Positions 25,167 to 34,031 of a stretch of 64,000 bases of DNA are shown in pieces. This stretch comes from Pseudaeromonas sp963677375 (GTDB taxonomy: Bacteria; Pseudomonadota; Gammaproteobacteria; Enterobacterales; Aeromonadaceae). The notes under the pieces were generated by a model. That model searched no databases. It had not been told where the DNA came from and worked only from the letters and a program-made list of their open reading frames with translations. Each line of letters opens with the position of its first letter. Positions within the stretch are counted from its first letter, which is position 1. The DNA lies in the NCBI GenBank assembly GCA_963677375.2, contig CAXXIF010000012.1, positions 367,331-431,330 of the forward strand, written 5' to 3'. A program made the position numbers and the translations under genes.

Positions 25167-25208
25167 AACGGGCCAGCATCTGCTGGCCCGTTGGCTTGAT
25201 GGGGGATG
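25167..25208. repeat. 42-bp direct repeat, right copy (terminator-like, shared with gabT)
   Basis: Identical to 24328-24369. Its hairpin lies in the gap between mntA and gabT, whose stop codons face each other, and could end transcription from either side. Confidence 0.95.
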
Positions 25209-25212
25209 CCCC

Positions 25213-26493
25213 TTACTGGGCCAGGGCGTCAAACACCTTGGCCAGAATGGCCGCCCCTTCATCCAGGACTTCCATCTCTATGGTCAGCGGCGGCAGGAAG
25301 CGGATGACGTTGCCGCGCGTGCCGCAGGAGAGCAGCAGCAGCCCCTGTTCAGCGGCCTCGGCACAGATGGCCTTGGTCAGCGCCGCATTGGGCTGGTTGA
25401 TATCACCAGCCTCCACCAGCTCCAGCGCTATCATGGCGCCGAGGTGGCGGATATCGCCCACCAGCGCCGGATGACGGGCCTGGAGATCCTGCAGGTGCTT
25501 GACCATACGCTCGCCAATGGCTTCGGCCCGCGCACACAGTTGCTCTTCCTGGATCACATCCAGCACGGCAACACCGGCGGTACAACCCAGCGGTGAACCG
25601 GCGTAGGTGCCGCCCAGTCCGCCCGGTTGCGGGTGATCCATGATCTCGGCCTTACCGGCCACCGCCGCAATCGGATAACCGCCCCCCAACCCCTTGGCCA
25701 TGGTCACCAGATCCGGTTCGATGCCGGCATACTCGTGGGCAAACATGCGGCCGGTACGGGCAAAGCCGGTCTGGATTTCATCACAGATCAGCAGGATACC
25801 CTTCTCGTCGCACAGGGCGCGCAGCGTCTTGAGGAAGCTGACCGGTGCCGGGTAGAAACCACCCTCGCCCTGCACGCATTCGATGATGATGGCGGCCACG
25901 CGTTCGGGATCGATATCGCACTTGAACAGCTGATGCAGCGCCTCCAGGCTCTGGGCTTCGCTGATGCCGAGCAAGGCATTCGGATACGGAATGCGGTACA
26001 ACTCCGCCGGGAAGGGGCCGAAACCGGCCTTGTAGGGTTGCACCTTGCCGGTGAGCCCCATGGTCAGCAGGGTGCGGCCATGGAAGGAGCCATTGAAGGA
26101 GATGACACCGGAGCGGCCGGTATAGGAGCGGGCTATCTTCACCGCATTTTCTACCGCCTCCCCCCCTGTGGTGACGAAGATGGTCTTCTTCGGCGTCGGC
26201 CCCGGCAGGGCAGCGTTGATCCCCTCGGCCAGCGTCACGGCCGATTCATAGGGGGTGACCATCAGGCAGGTGTGGCTGAAGCTCTCGACCTGCTCCTTGA
26301 CGGCGGCGGTGATCTTGGGGTGACAGTGGCCGGTATTCACCACGGCGATGCCGCTACCAAAGTCGATGTAGCGCTTGCCTTCCACATCCCATAATTCGGC
26401 ATTTTTGGCCCGTTTGACATAGACCTGGTACGAGTTTCCTTCACCGCGAGCGATGGCTTTCTGTTTACGTTGCTGCAATTCGCTGTTGCTCAT
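25213..26493 (-). CDS. gabT: 4-aminobutyrate aminotransferase
   Basis: 426 residues, the same length as E. coli GabT. A class III PLP aminotransferase that moves the amino group of GABA to 2-oxoglutarate, giving succinate semialdehyde. The PLP lysine is K267 in TMAKGLGGGYP. Other visible motifs are TTGGEAVENAVKIAR, ISFNGSFHGRT, LLICDEIQTGFARTG and GTYAGSPLGC. The ATG at 26493 has AAGGAG 5 bases upstream; a GTG six bases before it is less likely. gabD lies just upstream on the same strand (35-base gap), so the two form an operon that converts GABA to succinate. A divergent LysR gene is the probable regulator. Confidence 0.93.
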   Translation of the reverse strand: MSNSELQQRKQKAIARGEGNSYQVYVKRAKNAELWDVEGKRYIDFGSGIAVVNTGHCHPKITAAVKEQVESFSHTCLMVTPYESAVTLAEGINAALPGPTPKKTIFVTTGGEAVENAVKIARSYTGRSGVISFNGSFHGRTLLTMGLTGKVQPYKAGFGPFPAELYRIPYPNALLGISEAQSLEALHQLFKCDIDPERVAAIIIECVQGEGGFYPAPVSFLKTLRALCDEKGILLICDEIQTGFARTGRMFAHEYAGIEPDLVTMAKGLGGGYPIAAVAGKAEIMDHPQPGGLGGTYAGSPLGCTAGVAVLDVIQEEQLCARAEAIGERMVKHLQDLQARHPALVGDIRHLGAMIALELVEAGDINQPNAALTKAICAEAAEQGLLLLSCGTRGNVIRFLPPLTIEMEVLDEGAAILAKVFDALAQ

Positions 26494-26528
26494 ATCCACT
26501 CCTTGATTCTGCTTGCAGGTCCGGTCAA

Positions 26529-27989
26529 TCAGCCGAGGCCACCGAGGCAGAGGTATTTGATTTCAGTAAATTCTTCGAGTCCGTACTTGGAACCTTCCCG
26601 GCCCACGCCCGACTCCTTGACGCCGCCGAAGGGGGCCACCTCGGAGGAGATGCCTCCTTCATTGATGCCGACCATGCCATATTCCAGACGTTCGGCGACC
26701 CGCCAGATGCGGCCCATGTTCTGGCTGTAGAAGTAGGCGGCCAGACCGAACGGGGTATCGTTGGCCAGGGCAATCGCCTGCTTTTCACTGTCGAAACGCA
26801 TCAGGGCAGCGACAGGGCCGAAAATCTCCTGATCGAAGATCGCCATGTCGCGCTGGATATTGCTGAGCACGGTCGGTTGGAAGAAGAGCGCACCGGCGCT
26901 GTGACGCTCGCCACCGGCCAGCAGGGTCGCGCCCTTGGCGAGGGCATCGGCCACCAGGGTCTCGACCTTGGTCACCGCCTTGCCGTTGATGAGCGGGCCT
27001 ATGGTCGCACCCGCTTCAGTGCCCGGTGCGACAGTCAGGCCAGCCACCGCGGCCACCAGGCGCGCTACGACCGCGTCATAGACTCCGGCTTGCACCAGAA
27101 TACGGTTGGCACAGATGCAGGTCTGACCGGCATTGCGGAATTTGGCGAGCATCAGCCCCTTGATGGCGGCATCCAGATCGGCGTCATCGAAGATGATGAA
27201 GGGGGCGTTGCCACCCAGCTCCAGCCCCATCTTCTTCACCGTATCGGCACTCTGGGCCATCAGCCGCTTGCCCACCGGGGTGGAGCCGGTAAAGGTCAGC
27301 TTGCGCACCCGACCATCACGGCAGAACACCTCACCGATGGCGGCGGCGTTCTTGCCGGTGACCATCTGGAACACATCCTCGGGAATACCGGCCTGCCGGG
27401 CCAGGGTTACCAGGGCCAGAGCCGAGAGCGGGGTTTCATCCGACGGCTTGACCAGGATGCAGCAACCCGCCCCCAGTGCCGGAGCCACCTTGCGGGTGAT
27501 CATGGCATTGGGAAAGTTCCAGGGGGTGATGGCCGCGACCACGCCGATCCCCTGCTTGATGGTCAGCAGACGGCGATCGCCGCTGGCGGCGGGAATAATG
27601 TCGCCATAAAGGCGTTTCGTTTCTTCGGCAAACCATTCAACATAGGCGGCACCATAGGCGACTTCGCCACGGGCTTCGACCAGGGGCTTGCCCTGCTCCA
27701 GGGTCATCAGCAGAGCCAGCGCGTCCTGATGTTCCAGGATGAGGTCAAACCAACGGCGCAGCAGGGTGGCGCGATCCTTGGCGCTCCTGGCCTGCCAGGC
27801 GGGCAACGCGGCATGGGCACGGGCGATAGCCGCCTCGGCCTCGGCAGCGCCCTGATCGGCGACGGTGGCCAGCAGGGTGCCATCGGCGGGATTAGTCACG
27901 GCAAAGTACGGTTCTGTGCCGGAGCGCCAGGCATCCTCCTGCCAGTGACAGAAGGGTTGCAACAGGGGCGCAAGGGATGCATGAAACAT
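26529..27989 (-). CDS. gabD: succinate-semialdehyde dehydrogenase
   Basis: A 486-residue aldehyde dehydrogenase oxidising succinate semialdehyde to succinate, probably with NADP. The cofactor segment is PWNFPNAMITRKVAPALGAG, the general base lies in GLELGGNAPFI, and the catalytic Cys291 is in NAGQTCICANR; the second Cys two residues on is typical of GabD. KPSDETPLSALAL and GGVKESGVGREGSKYG are also GabD-like. It is the first gene of the gabDT operon on the minus strand and diverges from a LysR gene 116 bases away. Other semialdehyde dehydrogenases are possible, but the link to gabT favours this role. Confidence 0.92.
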   Translation of the reverse strand: MFHASLAPLLQPFCHWQEDAWRSGTEPYFAVTNPADGTLLATVADQGAAEAEAAIARAHAALPAWQARSAKDRATLLRRWFDLILEHQDALALLMTLEQGKPLVEARGEVAYGAAYVEWFAEETKRLYGDIIPAASGDRRLLTIKQGIGVVAAITPWNFPNAMITRKVAPALGAGCCILVKPSDETPLSALALVTLARQAGIPEDVFQMVTGKNAAAIGEVFCRDGRVRKLTFTGSTPVGKRLMAQSADTVKKMGLELGGNAPFIIFDDADLDAAIKGLMLAKFRNAGQTCICANRILVQAGVYDAVVARLVAAVAGLTVAPGTEAGATIGPLINGKAVTKVETLVADALAKGATLLAGGERHSAGALFFQPTVLSNIQRDMAIFDQEIFGPVAALMRFDSEKQAIALANDTPFGLAAYFYSQNMGRIWRVAERLEYGMVGINEGGISSEVAPFGGVKESGVGREGSKYGLEEFTEIKYLCLGGLG

Positions 27990-28105
27990 AACAACACTCC
28001 GATCGAAAACTGGGCCATCGAGTATGGCGTTGTGGTTATTATTGGCCCGGTTGAGTCGAGCATAAATCAGAACCCATCAATGTTTGGTTTGAGGAAGTAA
28101 CAACA

Positions 28106-29044
28106 ATGGCGCAAGTCTCGCTGAATGAATTGGGACAAGTGGGCGACTACGAGATCCGTCTGTTGAAGGTCTTCAAGACAGTGGTGGAGTGTGGCGGCTT
28201 TTCGGCGGCCGAGACGGTACTCAATATCAGCCGCTCCACCATCAGCGTCCACATGGCCAATCTGGAGCAGCGCCTCAAGCTCAAGCTCTGCAACCGGGGG
28301 CGGGCCGGATTCGCCCTCACCGAAGAGGGCGCCATCATCTATGAATCGGTACGCCGCCTCTTCTCCCAACTGGAAGACTTCCGCTCCACGGTCAACGCCC
28401 TGCATGTGCAGATCTCCGGGGAGCTCAAGCTGGTTGCCAGCGACACCATCAGTCTCGACGAGCGCTGCCGCTTCCCCGAGGTATTGGCCGAATTCTGTCG
28501 CCAGGCGCCGGATGTCTTCGTGCAGTTCGAAACCGCGCCCATGAGTGATATCGAGCGGATGATTCTGAATGGCGAGGTGGATGTCGGTTTTATTCCCTAC
28601 CACCGCCAGCTGGATGGCCTCATCTATCAGCCGCTGTATGAGGAGACCTGCTACCTCTACTGCTGCGACTGCCATCCGTTGTTTCACGAACCGGATGAGG
28701 AGAAAGTGCGGGAGGGGCTGCAAAATTGCCGCTCGGTGCAGGCCGGTATCCAGAGTAACCCCGAGGTTGCCCTGCAGATGGTCGGGCTGGCCAAGACGGC
28801 AACCGCCTACTACTACGAGACCCGGGCCGTGATGATCCTCTCCGGCGCCTATGTGGGCTATTTGCCAGAGCACTACGCCAACAAGTGGGAGAGCGAAGGA
28901 CGCATGCGCAAGCTGCTACCCGCCGAGCGCAGCTACCGACTGGGATTGGCCGCCATCACCCATCAATTCGGTCGTCTGAACAAACCCCGCGACTTCTTCA
29001 TGCGCCTGCTGCAACAACAGATGGAGCGCAACCGGCTGGAATAA
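28106..29044 (+). CDS. LysR-family regulator, probably of gabDT
   Basis: A 312-residue regulator. Residues about 15-75 are the LysR winged helix (LLKVFKTVVECGGFSAAETV, then SRSTISVHMANLEQRLKLKL). The rest is a two-lobe effector domain (LKLVASDTISLDERC to ERMILNGEVDVGFIPYHRQL). It is transcribed away from gabD across a 116-base gap, the classic arrangement for a LysR protein and its target. GABA or succinate semialdehyde as inducer is an inference. Cysteines in CYLYCCDCHPLF are unusually dense. A hairpin follows the gene. Confidence 0.9.
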   Translation: MAQVSLNELGQVGDYEIRLLKVFKTVVECGGFSAAETVLNISRSTISVHMANLEQRLKLKLCNRGRAGFALTEEGAIIYESVRRLFSQLEDFRSTVNALHVQISGELKLVASDTISLDERCRFPEVLAEFCRQAPDVFVQFETAPMSDIERMILNGEVDVGFIPYHRQLDGLIYQPLYEETCYLYCCDCHPLFHEPDEEKVREGLQNCRSVQAGIQSNPEVALQMVGLAKTATAYYYETRAVMILSGAYVGYLPEHYANKWESEGRMRKLLPAERSYRLGLAAITHQFGRLNKPRDFFMRLLQQQMERNRLE

Positions 29045-29053
29045 GCGTTACGT

Positions 29054-29074
29054 CGAGGGAATGCGGTTCCCTCG
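29054..29074. terminator. hairpin after the LysR gene
   Basis: CGAGGGAA-TGCGG-TTCCCTCG, ten bases after the stop codon, with no T-run on the plus strand. It sits at the edge of the extended dispersed repeat 29077-29250. Confidence 0.5.
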
Positions 29075-29126
29075 AAAAAGGCACTGTCCCGATGATGTGT
29101 TGCATCGGCAAATTCAGGCATGAGCG

Positions 29127-29223
29127 TGGAGTCTGGACGATCGCAGACCCGTCGTGAATACATCCCTGTAGACTCGATGGTGGCATCCCTGCCACCAACG
29201 GTCTGCTCTTCGCCCAAACTCCA
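29127..29223 (+). repeat. 97-bp dispersed structured repeat, copy 2
   Basis: Same length as 6578-6674 and inverted relative to it. It keeps all four stems. Several differences are paired: the hairpin GGTGGCA-TCCC-TGCCACC replaces GGCGGCA/TGCCGCC, and the outer stem ends TGG/CCA instead of TGA/TCA. It lies between the LysR gene and the convergent polyamine operon. Confidence 0.85.
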
Positions 29224-29286
29224 TGCCGTTTGATTCACAACCCGTAACAAGGACAGAACCTTGATTACATCCTCAAACCGTTCGTC

Positions 29287-30111
29287 TCAGGCGATCTGCG
29301 CCTTCATCTTCTCGGCGCGACCGCGCAACCATTCCAGCGTCAGCAACATCACCACCGAGGTCAGGATCAGCAGGGTCGCCGCGGCGGCTATGGTGGGGCT
29401 GATATTTTCGCGGATGCCGCTGAACATCACTCGTGGCAGGGTCGCCTGCTCGGGACCCGCCAGATAGAGGGTCACCACCACCTCGTCGAAGCTGGTGGCA
29501 AAGGCAAACAGGGCGCCGGAGATCATGCCGGGGGCAATCAGCGGCAGGGTCACCCGGAAGAAGGTGAGCACGGGTGACGCCCCCAGGCTGGCGGCGGCGC
29601 GGCTCAGGTTCTGGTTATAGCCCTGCAAGGTGGCGGTGACCGTGATGATGACGAAGGGGATGCCCAGCGCGGCATGGACCAGGATCAGCGCCAAGTAGCT
29701 GTTCGCCAGCCCCAGCGGGGCGAAGAAGAGATAGGAGGAGACCCCCACTATCACTACGGGCACCACCATGGGCGAGATCAGCAGGCTGGTGAGCAGCCCC
29801 TTGCCGGGGAAGTTGGCGCGGGTGAGGCCAATAGAGGCCAGGGTGCCGAAGAACATGGCCACCATGGTCGCCGCTGGAGAGACGATCATGCTGTTGCGCA
29901 GAGCGCGCATCCACTCCGGTGAAGAGAAGAAGGTGTCGTACCAGCGCAGCGACCAGCCCTGCAGCGGGTAGACCAGAAAGGCCCCGCTGTTGAAGGAGAG
30001 CGGTATGATGACCAGCACCGGCAGCATCAGAAACAGCAGGATCAGACCGCAGAGCACACGATGGCTCCAGTACCAGCTGCGGTCGATGCCAGAGGCGTAG
30101 GGTTGCAGCAT
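29287..30111 (-). CDS. polyamine-type ABC transporter permease (PotC/PotI-like)
   Basis: A 274-residue permease with six predicted spans. The EAA loop that binds the ATPase reads SRAAASLGASPVLTFFRVTL, and ALFAFATSFDEVVVTLYLAG is the PotC-type signature. It is the last gene of a minus-strand operon ordered ATPase, binding protein, permease, permease; the gap to the previous permease is 13 bases. Subfamily similarity is to putrescine/spermidine importers. It is divergent in sequence from YdcV of the first system, so the two operons are not a recent duplication. Confidence 0.9.
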   Translation of the reverse strand: MLQPYASGIDRSWYWSHRVLCGLILLFLMLPVLVIIPLSFNSGAFLVYPLQGWSLRWYDTFFSSPEWMRALRNSMIVSPAATMVAMFFGTLASIGLTRANFPGKGLLTSLLISPMVVPVVIVGVSSYLFFAPLGLANSYLALILVHAALGIPFVIITVTATLQGYNQNLSRAAASLGASPVLTFFRVTLPLIAPGMISGALFAFATSFDEVVVTLYLAGPEQATLPRVMFSGIRENISPTIAAAATLLILTSVVMLLTLEWLRGRAEKMKAQIA

Positions 30112-30124
30112 AACGGCTCCTTGG

Positions 30125-31381
30125 TTAGCCCAGTTTCAGGCGGTCGGCACCGACCAGCCAGTTGTAGACGATATAGAGCAGCAGGGTGGCGAGCAGCAGC
30201 AGACCGCCCAGCGCCGTGGCCATGCCCCAGTTGATGGTGGTGTTGGTGTAGAAGGCGACGAAGTAACTCACCATCTGGTCATTCGGGCTGCCCAGCAGGG
30301 CCGGCGTGATGTAGTAGCCGATGGAGAGAATGAACACCAGCAGACAGCCGGCGCCCACACCGGCATAAGTCTGGGGAAAGTAGACCCGCCAGAAGCTGGC
30401 AATCGGTGAGCAACCCAGCGAAATAGCGGCACGCTGGTAGCTGTTGGGGATCGACTTCATCACGCTGTAAAGCGGCAGCACCATGAAGGGCAGCATGATG
30501 TGCACCATGGCGATGTAGACGCCGAGGCGGTTGAACACCAGCTGCAGCGGTGTGTCTATGAGGCCCAGTGCTTCCAGGAACTGATTCACCAGCCCGTTGG
30601 ATTGGAGCAGCACGATCCAGGCGGCGATCCGTACCAGCACCGAGGTCCAAAACGGCAGTAGCACCAGGATCATCAATAAGTTGGCCGAGCGAGCTGGCAG
30701 AGTAGCCAGCAGGTAAGCCAGCGGGTAGGCCAACAGCAGACAGCACAGGGTGATGACCAGACTCATCCAGAAGGTGCGGATAAAGACATCCTGATAGATG
30801 GCCTGATCCTCGCTGACCTGAACGATCTGCCCGGCATTGTCACGTTGCAGATCGAGAGCAGAGAGTAGATAGGCATCGGTATAGGGAGCGCGGTTGCGGT
30901 AAATGGCCTGCCAGTAAGGCAGCTCACCCCAGCGTGGGTCCAGCTCCAGCATCGCCTCGCGGTAGGAGTTGGGGGCCGGATCGAAGGGTAGGCCATCGGC
31001 GGTATTGTTCAACAGGCTGCGATAACCGGAGATCTCGCTATTCAGACGTCTGCCGAGGTTGCCCAGCTTGTCGGCCTCACTGGCGCTGGCAATCTCGTCG
31101 GCCAGCGCCTGGAAGGTGGCATCATTGGGCAGCGCCTTGCCATCCCAATCGGCCAGCGCGGCGCTAGTCTGGGGGATCAAGGTTGCCACATCCGGGTTCT
31201 CGATGCTTTTTTTCAGCATCAGACCCATGGGCAGCAGGAAAATAAGCAGTAGAAACAGCACCAGGGGGGCGATGAGAGCCAGCGACTTGAACCGGTTGCG
31301 GCGTTCGGCCCGATAGAGTTGTTGTTGCAGGCTGCTGGTATCAGCCGGAGAGATGGGGCCGGTGGCAATCGTCGCACTCAT
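30125..31381 (-). CDS. polyamine-type ABC transporter permease (PotB-like, long N-terminus)
   Basis: 418 residues. After one N-terminal span (LIAPLVLFLLLIFLLPMGLM) comes an unusually long periplasmic segment of about 150 residues, then five spans with VRIAAWIVLLQSNGLVNQFL and the EAA-type loop RAAISLGCSPIASFWRVYFP. The extra domain explains why it is about 130 residues longer than PotB. The ATG at 31381 is chosen for its AGGA site 8 bases upstream; further in-frame starts up to 31423 lack one. Members of this long PotB subgroup are linked to polyamine-type binding proteins in many proteobacteria, as is the case here. Confidence 0.88.
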   Translation of the reverse strand: MSATIATGPISPADTSSLQQQLYRAERRNRFKSLALIAPLVLFLLLIFLLPMGLMLKKSIENPDVATLIPQTSAALADWDGKALPNDATFQALADEIASASEADKLGNLGRRLNSEISGYRSLLNNTADGLPFDPAPNSYREAMLELDPRWGELPYWQAIYRNRAPYTDAYLLSALDLQRDNAGQIVQVSEDQAIYQDVFIRTFWMSLVITLCCLLLAYPLAYLLATLPARSANLLMILVLLPFWTSVLVRIAAWIVLLQSNGLVNQFLEALGLIDTPLQLVFNRLGVYIAMVHIMLPFMVLPLYSVMKSIPNSYQRAAISLGCSPIASFWRVYFPQTYAGVGAGCLLVFILSIGYYITPALLGSPNDQMVSYFVAFYTNTTINWGMATALGGLLLLATLLLYIVYNWLVGADRLKLG

Positions 31382-31453
31382 ACGCATCATCCTGATTGAG
31401 TGAAAGAGGGGGTCAGGAGCCAAGGGCCCCTGACCGGGCGGGCTTGGCCGAAT

Positions 31454-32488
31454 TTATTTGGCAGCCCAGGCGTTGAAGCGACGCTCCAGCTCTTCACCGT
31501 GATCCAGCCAGAAGGCGGGGTCGATGGCGGCAGCCTGTTTCATATTCGCTTCGGAAGAGGGCAGCACAGCGGCCAGTTCAGGGGTGATCAGGCTGCTGGC
31601 ACTCTTGCGAGTCGGGCCGTAGGGGATGAGCTTGGAGTATTCCACCTGACGTTCCGGCAGCAGGGTGGAGGCGATAAACTTCATGGCCTCGGCCTTGTTG
31701 GGCGTTCCCTTGGGCACGACCCAGTACTCCATTTCGTAGAGACCACCATCCCAGACAATTTCCAGATCGGTATTGCCCTCATTGCGCGCATTGGTGATGC
31801 GACCGTTATAGGCAGAGGTCATCACCACGTCACCAGAGATGAGGTATTGGGGGGCCTGGGCACCCGCTTCCCACCACTGGATATTGGGCTTGAGCACATC
31901 CAGTTTCTTGAAGGCGCGATCCACACCGGCCGGAGTGGCGAGCACGGAATAAATATCCTTGGCGGCGACACCATCGGCCAGCAGGGCCGCTTCCAGGGTG
32001 TACTTGGCGGTCTTGCGCATACCGCGTTTGCCCGGGAACTTGTTCACATCCCAGAAATCGGCCCAGGAGGTGGGTGCGGTCGCAAGCTTCTTGCTGTTAT
32101 AGGCAAAGATGGTGGAGTAGACGAAGAAGCCAACACCACACTTGCTGGCGGCACCGGGAATCAATTCGGACTTCTTGCCAATCACTTTATAATCGAGTTT
32201 CTCGAAGAAACCCTCATCACAACCACGAGCGACCTCAGAAGATTCAACCTCCACCACATCCCAGGAGACACTCTTGGTTTCCACCATGGCCTTTAATTTG
32301 GCCATTTCACCGTTATATTCACCACCAATCACATTAACACCGGTATCTTTGGTGAAGGGCTGATAATAGGCTTTTACTTGAGCCTCTTTATTCGCTCCGC
32401 CAAAAGAGATGACGGATATATCCTTGGCCTGCGCGCCTAAAGAGGCAATGGCGATGGCACTCATTAATAAGCAAGATTGATATTTCAT
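31454..32488 (-). CDS. polyamine-type ABC transporter periplasmic binding protein (PotD/PotF-like)
   Basis: 344 residues with a signal peptide ending GAQAKD. The mature protein starts DISVISFGGANKEAQVKAYY, with later SWDVVEVESSEVARGCDEG, FAYNSKKLATAPTSWADFW and KFPGKRGMRKTAKYTLE, as in class 2 polyamine-binding proteins. The ATG at 32488 is preferred because it gives a signal peptide and has AAGGAA upstream; the open frame extends 29 codons further into the ATPase gene. The gap between this start and the ATPase stop is 22 bases. Ligand class is by family; putrescine fits the gabDT neighbourhood. Confidence 0.9.
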   Translation of the reverse strand: MKYQSCLLMSAIAIASLGAQAKDISVISFGGANKEAQVKAYYQPFTKDTGVNVIGGEYNGEMAKLKAMVETKSVSWDVVEVESSEVARGCDEGFFEKLDYKVIGKKSELIPGAASKCGVGFFVYSTIFAYNSKKLATAPTSWADFWDVNKFPGKRGMRKTAKYTLEAALLADGVAAKDIYSVLATPAGVDRAFKKLDVLKPNIQWWEAGAQAPQYLISGDVVMTSAYNGRITNARNEGNTDLEIVWDGGLYEMEYWVVPKGTPNKAEAMKFIASTLLPERQVEYSKLIPYGPTRKSASSLITPELAAVLPSSEANMKQAAAIDPAFWLDHGEELERRFNAWAAK

Positions 32489-32510
32489 GACGGTTCCTTG
32501 TGGGGCAAAA

Positions 32511-33605
32511 TTAATCCATGACATCCAGTGCTCGGGTATATTCCCGTTGCCAACCGATATGGAGTTGATCACCAAACTTGATATTGCCGTCGAACTGACC
32601 GGCAGGGATTTTTACAACAAAATGGTCCGAGCCACAGGTATCGAGGCGCAAACGAATATGGTCACCGAGATAAACAAATTCCTGGATCTGGCCACTCACC
32701 ACATTGTCACAACCCTTGGCGGCTTCGCCTAACAGGATGCGTTCCGGGCGCACCGAGACAGTGGTGGCTTCACCCTCAGCACCAATATTGATGGCCATGG
32801 CCTTGAGCAGAGCGCCATCGGCCAGACGGACGTCGCAGTGGTCGCCGCTGATGCTGGCGATGGTGCCGTGGATCTGGTTGTTCTCGCCGATAAACTGGGC
32901 AACAAAGGCAGTCTTCGGCTCCTCGTAGAGCACCTTGGGGGCATCAACCTGCTGGATTTCCCCCTGGTGAAATACGGCGACCCGATCGGACATGGTCAGG
33001 GCTTCGGACTGATCATGGGTGACATAGACTATGGTCAGACCGAACTTTTCGTGCAGCTGCTTGATCTCCAGCTGCATATGTTCGCGCAGTTGTTTGTCGA
33101 GGGCACCGAGAGGTTCATCCATCAGCACTAGACGGGGTTCGAATACCAGAGCACGGGCTAGTGCGACCCGCTGCTGTTGTCCACCAGAGAGCTGGCTGGG
33201 ATAGCGGTGGGCAATGTCACCCATCTTGATCATGTTGAGGGCGTTAGTGACCCGCTCCTGGACGTCGCTCTTCGCCAGACGGCGCACCGTCAACGGGAAG
33301 GCCACATTCTCGGCCACCGTCATATGGGGGAAGAGGGCATAGTTTTGGAACACCATGCCGATATCCCGCTTATGGGGCGGCAACTGGTTCAACACCTTAC
33401 CCCCCAGGGTGATCTTGCCGTTGGTGGAGGTTTCAAAACCAGCCAGCATCATCAGGCTAGTGGTCTTGCCTGAGCCGCTGGGGCCCAGCAGGGTCAGGAA
33501 TTCCCCACGATAAATATCCAGATTGAGATCTTTGACGATTAAACTTTTACCATCATAGCTTTTTTGAATATTTTCAAATTGCACAAAAGGCGTCTGCTGC
33601 TTCAT
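32511..33605 (-). CDS. polyamine-type ABC transporter ATP-binding protein (PotA-like)
   Basis: A 364-residue ATPase. Walker A GPSGSGKTTS is near residue 41, followed by Q-loop VFQNYALFPHM, signature LSGGQQQR, Walker B LVLMDEPLGALD, switch VTHDQSEALTM and a C-terminal TOBE/OB domain (VSVRPERILLG). First gene of the minus-strand transporter operon. Upstream lies a 426-base AT-rich region without a gene on this strand. GAGAG precedes the ATG. No clear promoter was picked, although several AT-rich -10 candidates exist. Confidence 0.92.
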   Translation of the reverse strand: MKQQTPFVQFENIQKSYDGKSLIVKDLNLDIYRGEFLTLLGPSGSGKTTSLMMLAGFETSTNGKITLGGKVLNQLPPHKRDIGMVFQNYALFPHMTVAENVAFPLTVRRLAKSDVQERVTNALNMIKMGDIAHRYPSQLSGGQQQRVALARALVFEPRLVLMDEPLGALDKQLREHMQLEIKQLHEKFGLTIVYVTHDQSEALTMSDRVAVFHQGEIQQVDAPKVLYEEPKTAFVAQFIGENNQIHGTIASISGDHCDVRLADGALLKAMAINIGAEGEATTVSVRPERILLGEAAKGCDNVVSGQIQEFVYLGDHIRLRLDTCGSDHFVVKIPAGQFDGNIKFGDQLHIGWQREYTRALDVMD

Positions 33606-33836
33606 AGGGCTCTCTTACACCATTTATTTATGATGTTAAAAAGTGGGGCCGAGACCAATACGCAAACATCCAGATATAAATAGAATTTAATATATTTAAC
33701 CGGGCGTCGTCGGCAAGACCAATTGAGCACACTATAAAGGTGAAAGCTTAGGTGTATAAATGGCAGCATTTTAATGTTCACATTGAGGAACACTAAACAA
33801 TGAATTGATTATTTATCTTGTATAACGGAGGTAAAG

Positions 33837-33944
33837 ATGGGATATTCGATGGTTTTGCCGAAATTCATATCAAACAATCACAGTACACATACCAATATAC
33901 ACCATTATTCTCCCAGATGTGTAGCCCCATTTTGGAATAATTGA
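33837..33944 (+). CDS. candidate small His-rich protein (35 residues)
   Basis: A 35-codon frame with an excellent ribosome site (GGAGGT, 4 bases before the ATG) in the otherwise empty AT-rich gap 33606-34031. The product begins MGYSMVLPKF, has a central segment rich in His, Asn and Thr (NNHSTHTNIHHYS) and ends RCVAPFWNN; no signal peptide or membrane span is visible. It points away from the transporter operon and towards the end of the PPTase gene, so it is not a leader of either. A small protein, a peptide regulator or a decoy frame are all possible. The family was not recognised. Confidence 0.4.
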   Translation: MGYSMVLPKFISNNHSTHTNIHHYSPRCVAPFWNN

Positions 33945-34031
33945 TTTAACTTGGTGCATTAATTGATAATGATGTTTCATGTTAACTGAATGAGCCAATT
34001 ATAGGATGCCAACGAACAAGTTAATATCGAT

